Shown: positions 36,236-48,310 of the stretch, piece after piece
Position numbering within the stretch: the first letter of the stretch is position 1
Layout: each line of letters opens with the position of its first letter
Assembly (NCBI GenBank): GCA_019426215.1
Contig: CM033391.1
Location: forward strand, 5,940,708-6,004,707
Source of the DNA: Buddleja alternifolia
Lineage: Eukaryota > Streptophyta > Magnoliopsida > Lamiales > Scrophulariaceae
Direction: 5' to 3'
Length of the DNA stretch: 64,000 nucleotides
Translations under genes and position numbers: made by a program
Notes under the pieces: generated by a model
Told to the model about the DNA's origin: nothing
Seen by the model: the letters and a program-made list of their open reading frames with translations, nothing else
Database searches by the model: none

Positions 36236-36832
36236 GAAGATAATGAGTTGCTCATGTTAATTTTATGTTTAGTTGTTGAAGAAAATAGGATTTTTTGGAT
36301 TAAAATCTGATTTTAAAGAAAAAAAATGTTGAAATTCAACTTTCTTGCAGCCAAAATTGTGTGTTTAAGAGGAAAAATTGGCCCTCCGTTAACTATTGAA
36401 CGGAAGAGTTAACGAAGGGACCAAAACTGATAAAATTGAGAAAAGTGATGGGTCAATTAGATGAGTACAATATGTGGGGGACCAAAACTGAAATTGGGGT
36501 GTAAATGAGGGACGAAAATTGAAATTTTCCCTTTTATTATTGTTTGGCCTTTTTATCTTGATGTATGTCATAGTGATATTGTAGCAATGAAGAGAAGGGA
36601 TAAATACAGGTTGGCTTAATCATTGGAATTTCGAAGGATAAAAGACAAGAAATAGTACGTCAAGGATTCTGGACAAGGTAGTTTCCCCAATCCTGGCTAA
36701 TTCCTTGTTGAGTGATTAGCTTTATAATATCCTGACTCCTGAGTTGTTTGGAAGGGCTTTAGCTAGTAGTGAAACTTGTGAATTTCCGCAGTCCCTATTT
36801 TTTGATACATATCCATGTTACAAGCATAGATG

Positions 36833-36945
36833 AGTGACAAGTGTATATATGGGTGGTTAGGATTAGGAGAGGGAAAATTATGTAATGTGGAAAAAAAATT
36901 CTCTCTCCACATCCTAACTACCCATGTATGTATACACTTGCACAC
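36833..36945. repeat. Small foldback element
   Basis: Left GTGTATATATGGGTGGTTAG and right ATCCTAACTACCCATGTATG form an imperfect hairpin of ~35-base arms around a ~45-base loop. Non-coding. Confidence 0.7.
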
Positions 36946-38065
36946 ATCTGTGCGTGTTACAGGAAGTGTAACACGGATAGTGTAACAGAAGATTTGAATT
37001 GAAATTTCCGACCCTTCATTGTGCACAAAGTATTTTAGGTGATAACATATTGACATGATTCAATTTAATATCATTTATCTAGGCTAAGAATTAATGTTTA
37101 TACTTGCATAATTTTCATTATACTTTTTTTAAAAAAAATATTATTTCAAATGTTCGATGTTCAAAGGATTGCAACTTGTTGGGTAGAAATAATATTTTTT
37201 CTTAATCCTAGCTAATATTTGATTATTTGACTTGTCTTTTCAGGTTTTTAGATGGAGGGAAAAAGGATTTTTGTTGCTTTCGTCGGCTTACAGTATCTTT
37301 AAGTGTTCAAGTTTAATTGTTGTTATCCTTCTAAAAAAAAGTTTATTTATTTTTATCATCGTATGTTGATGCAAGAATCATGATATTTCGTTACTTTTCT
37401 ATCCATTTTTTGTTGACATATATATAGTTTATGGTGAATCCAAATTGTAATCTGTTAACTTCGCTATCATTTATTTGATGTTAAAAAGAAGAATTCTGTA
37501 ATTTTAATGTTGATTTTATGTCAATTTTATAGCTTTTAACTTTGTTATCAACTTTTCGTGTCCTAGGGATTCTTATAAGCAAAGCAGTTTAAGCAGAAAA
37601 ATAGAAAACAAGAACTCTGATAAGCCTGTTGTAAATTTTGTGATTTGTGGTTCAATAGTATTAAGTTTCTCATTTAATCTTAAAATATGTCACAGATTTT
37701 GATATGATAATTCTAAATTATAAGATAATATAAATCCAATAACATAAAATATAGAAATAAGATACTATATCGATGGAGAGTCACGCTACTTGATGCGTTC
37801 CAAAGTCATGATTGGCTTCTTAGTTGCAGGTTCTGATGACTAATCACGACTCTAAGATAAAACTTAACTAGCTTATAGTGTCTCATTCCATATGCATGAC
37901 CATAGAGAGATTAGGAACCAATACGTTGACAAAACACTATCGTTAAAAGTATAAAATAATCTCACAAACTTGTACATGGGATCTAATAAGTTTATGACCT
38001 CTAATATAGTTGTGCAAAGTTGGTTGTTACAAATACATAATAGCCCACATAAATAGGGTAATATA
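36946..38065. other. AT-rich stretch without recognisable gene
   Basis: No reading frame with recognisable similarity, no RNA gene and no element ends were found. Confidence 0.55.
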
Positions 38066-38353
38066 TCTAGAAAAAATTACACATAGACCCCCTTACTTAT
38101 TGTGTAATTACCAAAACTTCCCCCTCACTTATTGAACATGACCAGCACATCCCCTCAAGGGGTCTATTTGTAAGGTGAAGGTAAAATTGTAAGAATTGTT
38201 AAATGCATAGAGGGTGTAGTTGTAAGAAACCCTTAACATGAGGGGTGTGTTAGTAATTTCTAATAAGTGTATTTACCAAAAAAACAATTCTAATAAGTGT
38301 GGGGTTTTTTTGGTAATTACACAATAAATGGGGGGTATGTGTTTAGTTTTCCC
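38066..38353. mobile_element. MITE related to the 47185-47524 element
   Basis: Left AAAAATTACACATAGACCCC and right, reverse-complemented, GGGAAAACTAAACACATACC form inverted ends, both followed by ATTGTGTAATTACC-type sequence. The middle shares GGGGTCTATTTGTAAGGT and AATTGTAAGAATTGTTA with 47185-47524. I could not read a clear target duplication. Confidence 0.7.
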
Positions 38354-39559
38354 ATAAAAATATAATAAAATGGCTCCTTAAACATGAGTTTTTCCAAACT
38401 ATTATTCTTAGGAAAAATAATCCCTAAACTACTACTATCTGAAAAATATTTAACATTGATTTCACATGAAAGAACGTGTAATGTAAAAATCTTTCTTTTC
38501 TGCACTCTCTCTCTCTCTCTCTCGTAGTGTCGCCCTTGGTTTTTGTCACTGCTGCTGTGGCGGCGGCCTCCCATCCACCAAAATTTTTCGGTCTTCCCTT
38601 CTTCTCATCTGTCATCTCCTACACACCTCCATCTCGATGGATTTTTTCCACCACCTCACCTAACAAAAAAATGTCAAGAATTCGTCCTCCCTCTCACCTC
38701 AAGGGCCCTCAATGGAGATCGTCACCTAAGATGCCTCCTCCAAGTCAAAGAGCGGCTGAATCGGCTCTATAGAGAACCCATCCCCCAGACCAATTGCTCC
38801 AAGGTGAAAAGAGCACTTTTCTGACGCCCACCACCGTCCTCCACAGCACTGCCATCCCATCCACCACCTCCACTGTCCATGACAAAAAGAGAAAATTTAT
38901 TGATGGCTACCCTCTCATTTGAAAATTGAAAAATGATTTGCACACTCCATTTTCAGATTGTTCTTCGTTAAAAGATGAGGAGCCTTTTGCTTTGCCGATT
39001 GAGTAAGTTATAACCATTTGTATCATCTTTCCAATTGTTCCTCTGAGCGAAAAAGAGGTCTTTAAGCTTCGATTTTTTATTTTTGTTACTGTATCGTGTT
39101 CCTTTGTTATTTATGGTTTTCTATTTTTTGTCGATAATGTGGTAAAGTATAATGAGCTCTCTCCTAGACACTTCCATTTGTAATGTGAAAAGATCAACAC
39201 TCATCATGTTGATTGTGAAAAGAAGACTCTGGGTGGAGATTTTTGCTTGAGCCATTGCCTCGCGGAGATCATTGTTCTTGTTCAACTGTACACTTTCTTT
39301 ATTGGGGACTGGGAGCCCCTGCTTTATATGGTCTCTTGTTATAGACAATATTCAAATATTTCTTCTGGCGCCTATTTTTCTAGATGTAGTGTTTGTAACA
39401 ATTTTTGTGCTTCCATCTTAGAATCTTATTTGTTTTCTGTCATATTTGTTATTTATGTTGATGAGAAGAAGTTTATGGCCTTACGCTGAATTTTGTACTT
39501 ACTTTATGTTTTATTAATGCATAAAGTTTAACTATAAAAAAAAGAAAATCTGAAAAATA
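38354..39559. other. Unassigned region with short open frames
   Basis: 38527-38900 is more GC-rich than its surroundings and open in two frames for 80-90 codons (proline- and serine-rich). A short conserved-looking segment lies around 39121-39490. I recognise no protein family; it may be a captured or decayed gene piece, or chance. 38385-38450 shares AAACTATTATTCTTAGG-type words with the inverted-repeat arms that follow. Confidence 0.35.
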
Positions 39560-41165
39560 TTTTCCAAACTATTACTTTTAGTGTCACATGTATTACCATG
39601 TGTACAAAAACTTATTTAATTGGAAATTTTTATTTTCCCCCCACTTTAACAGCCCACATAAATTTATTAGTTATAAATTATTATATTCCTTACTCATTTT
39701 TTTATCTTTATCGCTCTCTAAATTTTTTGTTTTTTTTTTGTTATCGTTTTTTTCTCTTTTTTGTTGTACTAATTTCTAACTACTTATAATAATTAACATA
39801 AAATCATATGTAAAATTTGTGTTTGCATAATTTCAAACAACACATATAGTATGGAGAAATTTTCATATTACAAAACAATAAATAAACTAATTATTTTAAT
39901 TTATAAATTTTAAAGAATTAAGCACACGCATTGAGTGTGTCAGTACGATGGGACCACTCCTTGACTGGATTGGAAAATTGATCATGCATCTCCAGAGTGA
40001 AAATCCCAGACTAAAGATTGAGAACAACCATAATAGGCAAATTGATTGCAGGAAAATCAATTAGGGACACATTTTTAGAAAAAAATTAGATATCGAGTAG
40101 AGAGAGAGAGAGAGAGAGAGAGGCAAAAGTAGCGACGACCCTAGTTTGTTAAATATAGAACAGAAAACATTTGTTATAGAATACGTATGAGTATTTTTGT
40201 TAAAAATTACGATTAAAAACTACAGGAACGAGAAATAAACGAATTAGTACTCATACACGTAAAATACGAATAAAAATGAATTATTTGGTAGTACAAAAAC
40301 TGCTTATTTTATATTATTTTAGAAGGAATATTGACTGTAATTGCTTTTATATTACGAAGAAAAATATTTCCTATGAGTCACCAAACTATAATTAAAATTT
40401 TGATAAATTATTCGTACTTTTCTTTTTTAATTGAATAATATTCAATTAAAAATTATAATAATTTTGATATAATTTTAAATAAAAATAAAAATAATTTTTT
40501 TTTTTTGTCAAATATAGAGTATTATTCGTCAATCATAATATGAAATATGTAAAGTACATGTACTACACGATTCAGCTCAAATGTACAAGTATTTCTCATT
40601 AATTATGTTCAGAATGCATACGAGAAACAAAATTATTTTTCAATTATACATACGTACGTGTACTATACTGGTATAATACGAGTTTAACTAACAGAGGTGA
40701 CGACTCATACGACATTTAAAAGTCGAAAAATAATCCCTCCAACTCTAATTTTATTCAAACTCAGAAATCAAAAACACAAGTAACAATACGAATATTATGC
40801 TTAAATTGTTGTTTTCCTTAATAACATAGGTATTATGTTGTAAATCAATTAAGATAACTTATGTTTATAACTTTATACTAACCGGTCGTGGTGACACACT
40901 CTATGTGCGTGCTTAATTCTTTAAAATATAAATTAGAATAATGAAGTCATATATTGTATTGTAATATAAGAGCTTCTCAATACTATAGCTGTTGTTTGAT
41001 ATTATGCAAACATAAATTTTACATATGAAATATGTTAATTATTATAAGCAGTTAGAAATTAGTGCAATAGAAAAGAGAAATAAACACAACAAAAGTTTCT
41101 AACTAATTATTTTTGTACACATGGCAATACATTTGGCACTAAGAATAATAATTTGAGAGTTATTT
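39560..41165. repeat. Large inverted repeat with ~950-bp loop
   Basis: Left arm 39560-39942 and right arm 40892-41165 are diverged reverse complements. Paired landmarks are AAAGAATTAAGCACACGCAT with its counterpart at 40900-40925, TAACTACTTATAATAATTAA, and TGTATTACCATGTGTACAAA. The left arm is longer because of a T-rich insertion. The loop (39943-40891) contains a repeat shared with 5820-6500. No coding capacity. It may be a non-autonomous transposon with long inverted repeats or a foldback element. Confidence 0.75.
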
Positions 41166-42000
41166 TCAAATAATACTAGTTTGAAAATTACTTTTTCTAA
41201 GAGTAATATTTTGATAAAAAAATTTCCTTAAAAGAGGGCCTTAAATCACAAAATGTAACAACCAAATTGAAATGAAGAGTCATCAAACTATTATCAAATG
41301 ATGCCATAAAATTTAAGAATCAATGTCATTATGATGAGAGAAGCTCAGTAACAAAAGGTTACTCATCTAAAATAAAACTCTTTTACCACACTGATTCACG
41401 TTTGTGAACGAGGTTGATTCCGGTCAACCACCGTCGCCACCGCCCGTCGTGGCGGGAACATACCGTTAATAAACACAAAAAAATACATGCAGGGGAAGAA
41501 TTAAATCGATCATGAGTCGCAACAAGATTAGGGAGATCTGAAACCCCATAGAAATTGGTATGGAGAACAATAATAACAGTCATGCTAATATAAATGACTG
41601 ACATTTTAACTAAAAATTAAAGTAAAAAAAAATAGAAAGTAGAAAATGAGTGTATAATTTTGAGCACAAGAGTTAGTAGAAAGTGGTGCCAAAATAATTG
41701 AAAAGTAGCAAATTTATAAGCACATAAAGAGATCCATTTTATAAAAATAAGTGAGAGCAAAATTGACAAACTTCTTCACTAACCACATTGCAACAATCAA
41801 ACCTAGTGCCACATCATCATCAAGTCACGGAAAAACAGACGTCCATCAAGTCGAGAGACCATTTTGTTACGTTTGATAGTTCATGAACCTATATGCGACA
41901 AAGTAAATAATTCATGAATACAAATTGTATTTTTCCCCTTTTGTTTTTTCCTTCACTTCTCTCACATTCTACTTTAACTTAATTAGATTTAACTTTGAGC
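41166..42000. other. AT-rich stretch with one element end
   Basis: 41855-41940 resembles the ends at 44088 and 54390 (ACCATTTTGTTACGTTTGAT). No gene is seen. Confidence 0.5.
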
Positions 42001-42526
42001 TAGGGGTGTACGCGGTCGGGTTCGGGCGATTTTATAGAAAAAATTCAACCCGACCCGGTATATGCGGGTTAACAAAATAATAAACCGAAACCACATAATT
42101 ATCTTTTCAAACCAAGCGGTTCGAGTCGATCGGGTTTAATGTATTTAGCGGGCGGTTTGGCGGGTTATCGAATTATAATTATGTTACTTTTAGTTTCAAC
42201 CAGTAAGTAAGAAATTAAATAACATACTTGTACATTTAATTTAAGAAAATTGAGTTGGTGAGAAATACAAAAATAAGTGGTGTTATTATATAAAAATCAT
42301 ATTTATCATAAATTGTAAATTCTAAAATATTAATAAAATTAAATTATTTTATAAGTTTATCATAAAAAAATATACATCTACATCTTCGTTCAAATCAAGT
42401 AAAAACAAATGTTCATGTTTACTCAAATTAAAAATAAAGTGTTTTACATAAATATGAATAAAACTACTCTTATTAGAGTTTATATATATGCATATATAGT
42501 TTTAAGAGTTTAAGGTTAACCTTTAA

Positions 42527-42559
<33 letters not shown>

Positions 42560-42741
42560 GTTATGACATATACAATTAGCGGTCGGGTGGCGGGTTACAA
42601 TTATTAAACCCACCACCCGACCCGAAAGTGACGGGTTGCAATTTTTTCAACCCACCACAATTTTTTTATAATTGCAAACCGGCGGCTTTCGGGCGGTTCG
42701 TGTCTGTTTGAGCGGGTCGGGCGGGTTGATGTACACCCCTA
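42001..42741. mobile_element. hAT non-autonomous element, 741 bp, perfect 8-bp target duplication
   Basis: Left end TAGGGGTGTACGCGGTCGGG; right end reverse-complemented TAGGGGTGTACATCAACCCG. Both ends are rich in CGGGTTGGGCGGGTT-type motifs. The 8-mer CTTTGAGC flanks it at 41993-42000 and 42742-42749. The core is AT-rich and non-coding. It is distinct in end sequence from the hAT elements at 6522 and 17228. Confidence 0.93.
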
Positions 42742-42896
42742 CTTTGAGCACACACCAACTAGTTGTTACATAATATTTCTTAGAAGATATATATACAAAT
42801 TTCGTGGTCCTAAGAAAATATCAACTCATATTCAAGATATTTTGAGAAGTTCAAAGAATTTTTTTACCATAGTCCAAATACAATTAGAGCATCTCC

Positions 42897-43979
42897 AACC
42901 TATAGACATAAAAATGGTGCAACTTTTGCACTATTTTTGTGTTATACAGTAAATTTACTCTAACTCATCACTCTAATTTTAACACCAAAAAAAATATTTT
43001 CTAAAATATTCTTTTTTACATCTTATTTTCTGTTATTGTCTCTACTTCACAAATAACACCCAAACTTCAAGTTTTTTTTACATATTCATCCAAATTTTTT
43101 TTTTTTTTGTTATTTCGTGGTATTAAATAATAAAATTCACAGTTAAAATATATTTTATTATTTAATAATAATAAATAATTAAAACTTATTTTAAATCTAT
43201 TTGGTATTTCACAAAATTATTTAAACAACCATTTATGTTATTTAGTAACAGTCGAAATGATTAAAAAATAATTAAAGTGTATTGTGTTATTTAATAATAT
43301 TTAAAATAAATACGTAATTATAAATTTACACAATATATAAAGATCGAGTTTAGTATTTGATATAAAAAAAGACATAACAAACAAATATTACGTTGAACTA
43401 ATAATACTAGAATAAAATAAAAAAAGACGCAACAACATTATTCACTATCCCCGAAATCTTTGGCCAATATTTTAATAATATTGGTGGAGAAGGAAGTGAT
43501 ATGCCAGAATATTAATTTGTTATTATTTCTTTACTTTCTCAATGTCTTATTATATTAGGTAGTTTGTATTAGAATAGTGTCATTTTTAATATTAATCTAT
43601 GTTTATATAAATATTTCAATTTTTTTAATTTATGAAATATGCATTTTGTACAAGTTCTTAATATATATATATATATATTTTATTTTTAGTTAAATTTAAA
43701 GTGAAATCATATATAATTGAATAAAAATAACATTTATAAGACATAATTATAACTCCATAAAGTTTTAAGGACTAAATTGCAAAAGAAAAATAATACAAAA
43801 ACTAAAATGCAACTAAATAAAACAAAAAAGAGGACTTGCACCAACTTTGGTGCAAATGTGAAGTTTCACGCCATATTTGGCGTCCAACTTCACAATTGCA
43901 CCAAATTTGGTGTTAAATATGGTGTGGGTTGGCATTTATACCATTTCCAACCCAAATTTAGAATGGGTTGGAAATGGTC
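42897..43979. mobile_element. PIF/Harbinger-like element, 1083 bp, TTA target duplication
   Basis: Left end GAGCATCTCCAACC; right end reverse-complemented GACCATTTCCAACCC. TTA lies on both sides (42894-42896 and 43980-43982), the classical Harbinger target. The right subterminal region contains several short palindromes built on TTTGGTGCAA / TTGCACCAA. No transposase is present. A related truncated copy in the opposite orientation is at 25871-26566. Confidence 0.8.
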
Positions 43980-44022
43980 TTAGGAATTTCAACTCCAGTA
44001 GGTACCAGGAAGTTGGGGTGGT

Positions 44023-44082
44023 GTGTGTGTGTGTATATATATACACACATGTATATATATATATATATATTATATATATAGA
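44023..44082. repeat. (TG)n/(TA)n/(CA)n microsatellite
   Basis: GTGTGTGTGTGTG followed by TATATATA, ACACACA and a long TA run. Confidence 0.9.
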
Positions 44083-44087
44083 GCAAA

Positions 44088-44575
44088 ATACACTTTCTAC
44101 CCCTAAATTATCCACTTTGTCCCATTTAGATCCCTGAACTATCAAAATGTAACAAAATGATCCTTGAACTATCAAACGTAACAAAATAGTCCATCGATTT
44201 GATGGACGTGTTTGGCTTGCCGTGACATATTGTTGGTGTGATACTGAGTTTGACCATTGTAATATGGTTGTTGAAAAAAATTGCCTATTTTGCACTCACT
44301 TGCTTTCAATAAAAATTGATCTTTTGTGTATTTATAATTTTGCTATTTTTTAACCATTTGACTACCATTTTCTACGCACTTTTGTGCAGAATATAATACA
44401 ATGATTTTCTACTAATACTTAGGAAAATATACACCTCCTTAAAATAAACTTTATACCCAAACAAATCTTTTATATTATTTTTTTCATCCCATTTCACCAA
44501 CTTTTCCTTCCAAAAAACTCAACATTTAGGGTTAATTAATTTATGGATTTAGTTGTCCTTAGCCTTCTAGAGCAA
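44088..44575. mobile_element. Left part of an inverted-repeat element split by the copia insertion
   Basis: The end AGCAAAATACACTTTCTACC continues through AAAATGATCCTTGAACTATC. Its inverse partner is at 54245-54390 (reverse-complemented GGGCAAAATACACTTTTGTT, then TTCTTGAACTATCAAATA). The copia element at 44581-54015 interrupts it. Joined, the host element would be about 0.87 kb. No target duplication was confirmed. Confidence 0.6.
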
Positions 44576-44580
44576 AAAAT

Positions 44581-46218
44581 TGTTAGGTTAATGTCCTCAA
44601 ATGCCACTAGAGGATTAGTAAATGATAGGACATTATCAAATTGTAATTGTTTTTAATCAATCAATAAAAGGCATTTTAGTTGTTTACTTTTATGTTGGCA
44701 TATATATATTGTAATCATCTATAAATCCATGAACACAAGAGTTAACTCTTTAAGGCACTAGAGAATTTGATACTTGTGTACTAAAATAGTCTGCAAGTCA
44801 AAGATTTTCAATTGGGCATTGAAAATCATGAAAACTTGTATGATATGAGTTTTGACGAAAAAGTTGTCCGTCAATTACTAGGAAGTAGTGAAAAACTCAT
44901 ATCATAGGTGCACTGATAAAGATAGTGGCACTCAGACTTGACTCACATCAATTATGTGACATGGGTTTTTTACTCTTCGACAGTTAATGACAGAATTGAT
45001 TAATTGTAATAGGTGTGTCTGAACTTTAGATTTGAGGAATCGAGTTGAAGATATACTCATGACATTAGGTTCGTCATTAGAATAGTTAGGCTCAATTCAC
45101 CCGTTGGTGGGTCAACCTCGAACTGCAACCTAATGGGCAAGTAAATGGTATCCAAGATATGATTCGTTCCCTCGTAAGTGAACGAGGAATTATCCTATGC
45201 ATTTATTAGTAAGTTAGATCTTAAAGTCTTTGGCCAAAGCATTCACTGGTCTGAACTTATTATAAATATAGCATAGTGTCAAGTTAGTGAGCTTGACTAA
45301 GAACCATGACTCTCACTTGACCGGAATAAGGAAACGAAGAGTTTGTATTCACACGGTATTTACAAATCAAAAGGTAAAAATGAACTAATCATTTCATCTT
45401 ATTTGGGTTAAAATATGGACCACGTGACTGGCTAATGGGACCCATATTCAATGGAATCCTCTCATTGCCAAATATAGATGAACCTAAAGAATCACGCCTA
45501 AAAAGAAAAAATTGATGGAAAAATGGAATATTTCTTGTGGTAATATTTTAAGTATTGGATACTTAAAATTAACTAAATGAAATTAATTATTTCAGAAAAT
45601 AAGTTAATTCATTTATGATTTAATTAATATATTATTTCTTCGAGAAATAACATTAATTAAGTTATCTATTATTTAATTAGATTAATTAATTAGATTAAAT
45701 TAAGTAATTAAATACTATATTACACTAAGCTCAAATTGATACACCAAGTGGCACACCAAGCCCTAAAGGGGGTGGCTACCAGGCATGTCATATGGGCTTA
45801 ATTTGACCAATGTAATAACTTAAGTGATATAAATATCACATTAGTTATAAGCCTAGGTCATAAGTTGCATTACACAACACCACAAGAAAAAGAATTCCTC
45901 TCTCTTCTTTTCTCACTTGCCGTCAGCCTTCAAGCCTAGAAGGAGGAAGATTTTTTCATCAACTATTTTCGGCGAGACAATTGAGAGGCAGAACAATTGG
46001 ACTTCTTGGATTATCAAAGTTTTAGCCGAAACAATTTCGCGAAGAAGTTGAAGAATTCAAGATCGTAGGAATTATCAACCACTTCGCTACAACGAGTAAA
46101 GTTTGTTTTACCCTATCCTACATACGTATGATTAAACCCCGAGATTGATCCTGTTATGAGAAAATTTGAAAAATTTTAAATTCCGTTTTCCGCTGCGTTT
46201 GGTTAATTTTCCCTAACA
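44581..46218 (+). repeat. 5' LTR of the copia element
   Basis: Starts TGTTAGGTTAATG and ends TTTTCCCTAACA (TG...CA). 1638 bp. It contains about 95 bases near 45275-45385 that the 3' LTR lacks, including AGAACCATGACTCTCACTTG. Confidence 0.95.
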
Positions 46219-46232
46219 GTGGTATCAGAGTC
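46219..46232 (+). other. Primer-binding site of the copia element
   Basis: TGGTATCAGAGTC immediately follows the 5' LTR, matching the 3' end complement of plant initiator methionine tRNA (TGGTATCAGAGC) with a late mismatch. Confidence 0.9.
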
Positions 46233-47184
46233 AAATCCCGGGATTCGGCGTATGTAAATTATGTGATATTTGCATGATTTATGATTTTTGTCGATGCATG
46301 ATTAGATATGTGGATTTCGCGTTATTTGTGTTCTTGAGGAATTATTTATTTCCGTTCGTTAGAATTTAATGAAAATAGGATTTTATGTAATTTTGACGTA
46401 ATGAATATAAAAATTGCAAGTTGCAGCTTTGCTCCATCGTCGTGTCGGCGATGGGGTGCCGGCGGCCGTTAGGCAGCGCTGCGCGCCTAATGGGCTAGCG
46501 TAGCGAGCCCATCAGAGTGTAATTGGGCTCACACGGTGAGCCCACCCATGTGTTTTTAAAACACATGGGTTTGCAAACGGACCCGTGTCGATCCGTGGGT
46601 GACCTGGGTCATTTATTAAATAATATATATTATTTAAATTTGATTAAAATTGGATTTTAACGCAAAAATAAATAATATTAATTATTTGATAAAAGTATAT
46701 TTATTTTCATCAAATCTAATGTTAATTAAAGTTGGACTTTGAATTAAATTAGATTACATCTATTGTGAAATTAATTTAATGAACTTAGAAGTTAATTTTT
46801 TATTAAAGTTGGATTTTATTGGAAAATTAATTGGAGTTCACTAAAATTGAATTTTCAAATAGAATTATATAAATTAGTTTCCTCAAGAATATGAAAACAA
46901 TAATTAAATTTGAAATTTAATTAGAAATTAGCACATATGTTTTTCGTGTGTTATGTGAAAAATATCATGTTTGACATGTTTTGTGATGGGAGACATGATT
47001 CATGGATTTAGACTCGTTTTTAGTTTTGTATTTCTTTTGATGGGTTGTAAGGGCCTTTTTGAACCTAGTTTTATTTTCTTTCTAGATAAATTTTGTATAG
47101 ATGAAAAGGCCCAAAGGAGAAATTCAAGTCGAGCCGAGGAGATTCAAGAAGGAGCTTTGGAACCTTTAGTATAGTTTCTTTTTA

Positions 47185-47524
47185 GGGATAATTACACTCA
47201 CACCCCTCAATGATGGGGTAATTACACAAACCTCCTCTCACTAATTTGATAATTACAAACACACCCCCTCAGGGGGTCTATTTGTAAGGTTTACAGGGGG
47301 TACAATTGTAAGAATTGTTACATACACAGTGGGTGCAATTGTAAAAAATCAGTGGGTTTATTTGTAAGGTTTACAGGGGGTACAATTGTAAGAATTGTTA
47401 CATACACAGGGGGTGCAATTGTAAAAAATCTTTAACATGAGGGGGTGTGTTTGTAATTATCAATTAGTGATGGGAGGTTTGTGTAATTACCCCATCATTG
47501 AGGGGGTGTGAGTGTAATTATCCC
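47185..47524. mobile_element. 340-bp MITE inside the copia leader, 9-bp target duplication
   Basis: Left end GGGATAATTACACTCACACC and right end, reverse-complemented, identical in those 20 bases; the inverted repeats extend to about 55 bases or more. Flanking 9-mer TTCTTTTTA at 47176-47184 and 47525-47533. The interior contains a near-perfect ~80-bp tandem duplication (unit TATTTGTAAGGTTTACAGGG... twice). A 9-bp duplication with GGG ends fits a Mutator-type MITE. It inserted after the copia element. Confidence 0.92.
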
Positions 47525-48310
47525 TTCTTTTTATTTTGTGATTGAAACATTGGCTTGTTTCAATCTAGGAAATATAGTCCATGAATCATGTATTGTTAGC
47601 TTTCTAGGATTGCTATTTATTCTTTTAATCCATGTTTGTATGCATGATATGAAATGGATTAATGTGCAAAGTGAGACCTAATAAATAATTTAAATTCTCC
47701 CACTTTGAAAAATATTAAGTTAGTAAAGGGTACTAGGTATTCTGTCCTCCACTAAATTTAGGAGAAATTAAAATGATATTTAATATATAATATCGCCCAT
47801 AAGCAATGGGGGTTATATATTGAAATATATTTTATATTTTTCCTAAGTGCATGAAATGTCGTTGGTCGAAAACAAGTTTCACCCTAAATACCAGCAAAAG
47901 GTTGCAAGGCGAAATTCAATTGTTAGACTAATAGATAGTCAGTGGGTTGAACTTAAATTATTCATAAATCAATAAGATCGTTAAAAGGTTGAGATTTGAT
48001 GAATAATGGACAAAGGGATTGAATCATCCATTTGATGGGTTGATGTTGAACTTCACTTTAATAGATTGATTAGGCCAAATGCCAGCAAAATGTTGCAACC
48101 TATTAATCTAGTTAAAGAACTCAATCACCACTACGAAGCCTTCCAACAATGACTTCCGAATTCCACAATGGGAGTGTGGATTTTCGAAAAATGTAGTAGA
48201 AGCCAAGTTTATTTTAAAAGTCCTTAATTTAAACTTGGAACAACAATTACATTAGAATCTAATAAGTCTTTTTACTTGTCTGCAGTTATTTGCTTATTAT
48301 CTCTCTCACA

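Larger units (their letters stand above)
34381..36531. mobile_element. Pack-MULE carrying an F-box/kelch fragment, 2151 bp, with a nested hAT
   Basis: Terminal inverted repeats of about 300 bases: left from 34381 (GGGAAAAATTCAATTTTCGT), right ending at 36531 (reverse-complemented GGGAAAATTTCAATTTTCGT). They align almost continuously through CAATAGTTAACGGAGGGCCA and beyond. The flanks are the identical 9-mer TTTTATTAT (34372-34380 and 36532-36540), the Mutator signature. Inside is a captured F-box/kelch fragment (34762-35293) and, next to the right repeat, a second transposon of hAT type (35325-36235). Without the hAT the element is about 1.23 kb. There is no transposase, so it is non-autonomous. 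The left repeat contains a ~35-base tandem duplication at 34622-34700. Confidence 0.93.
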
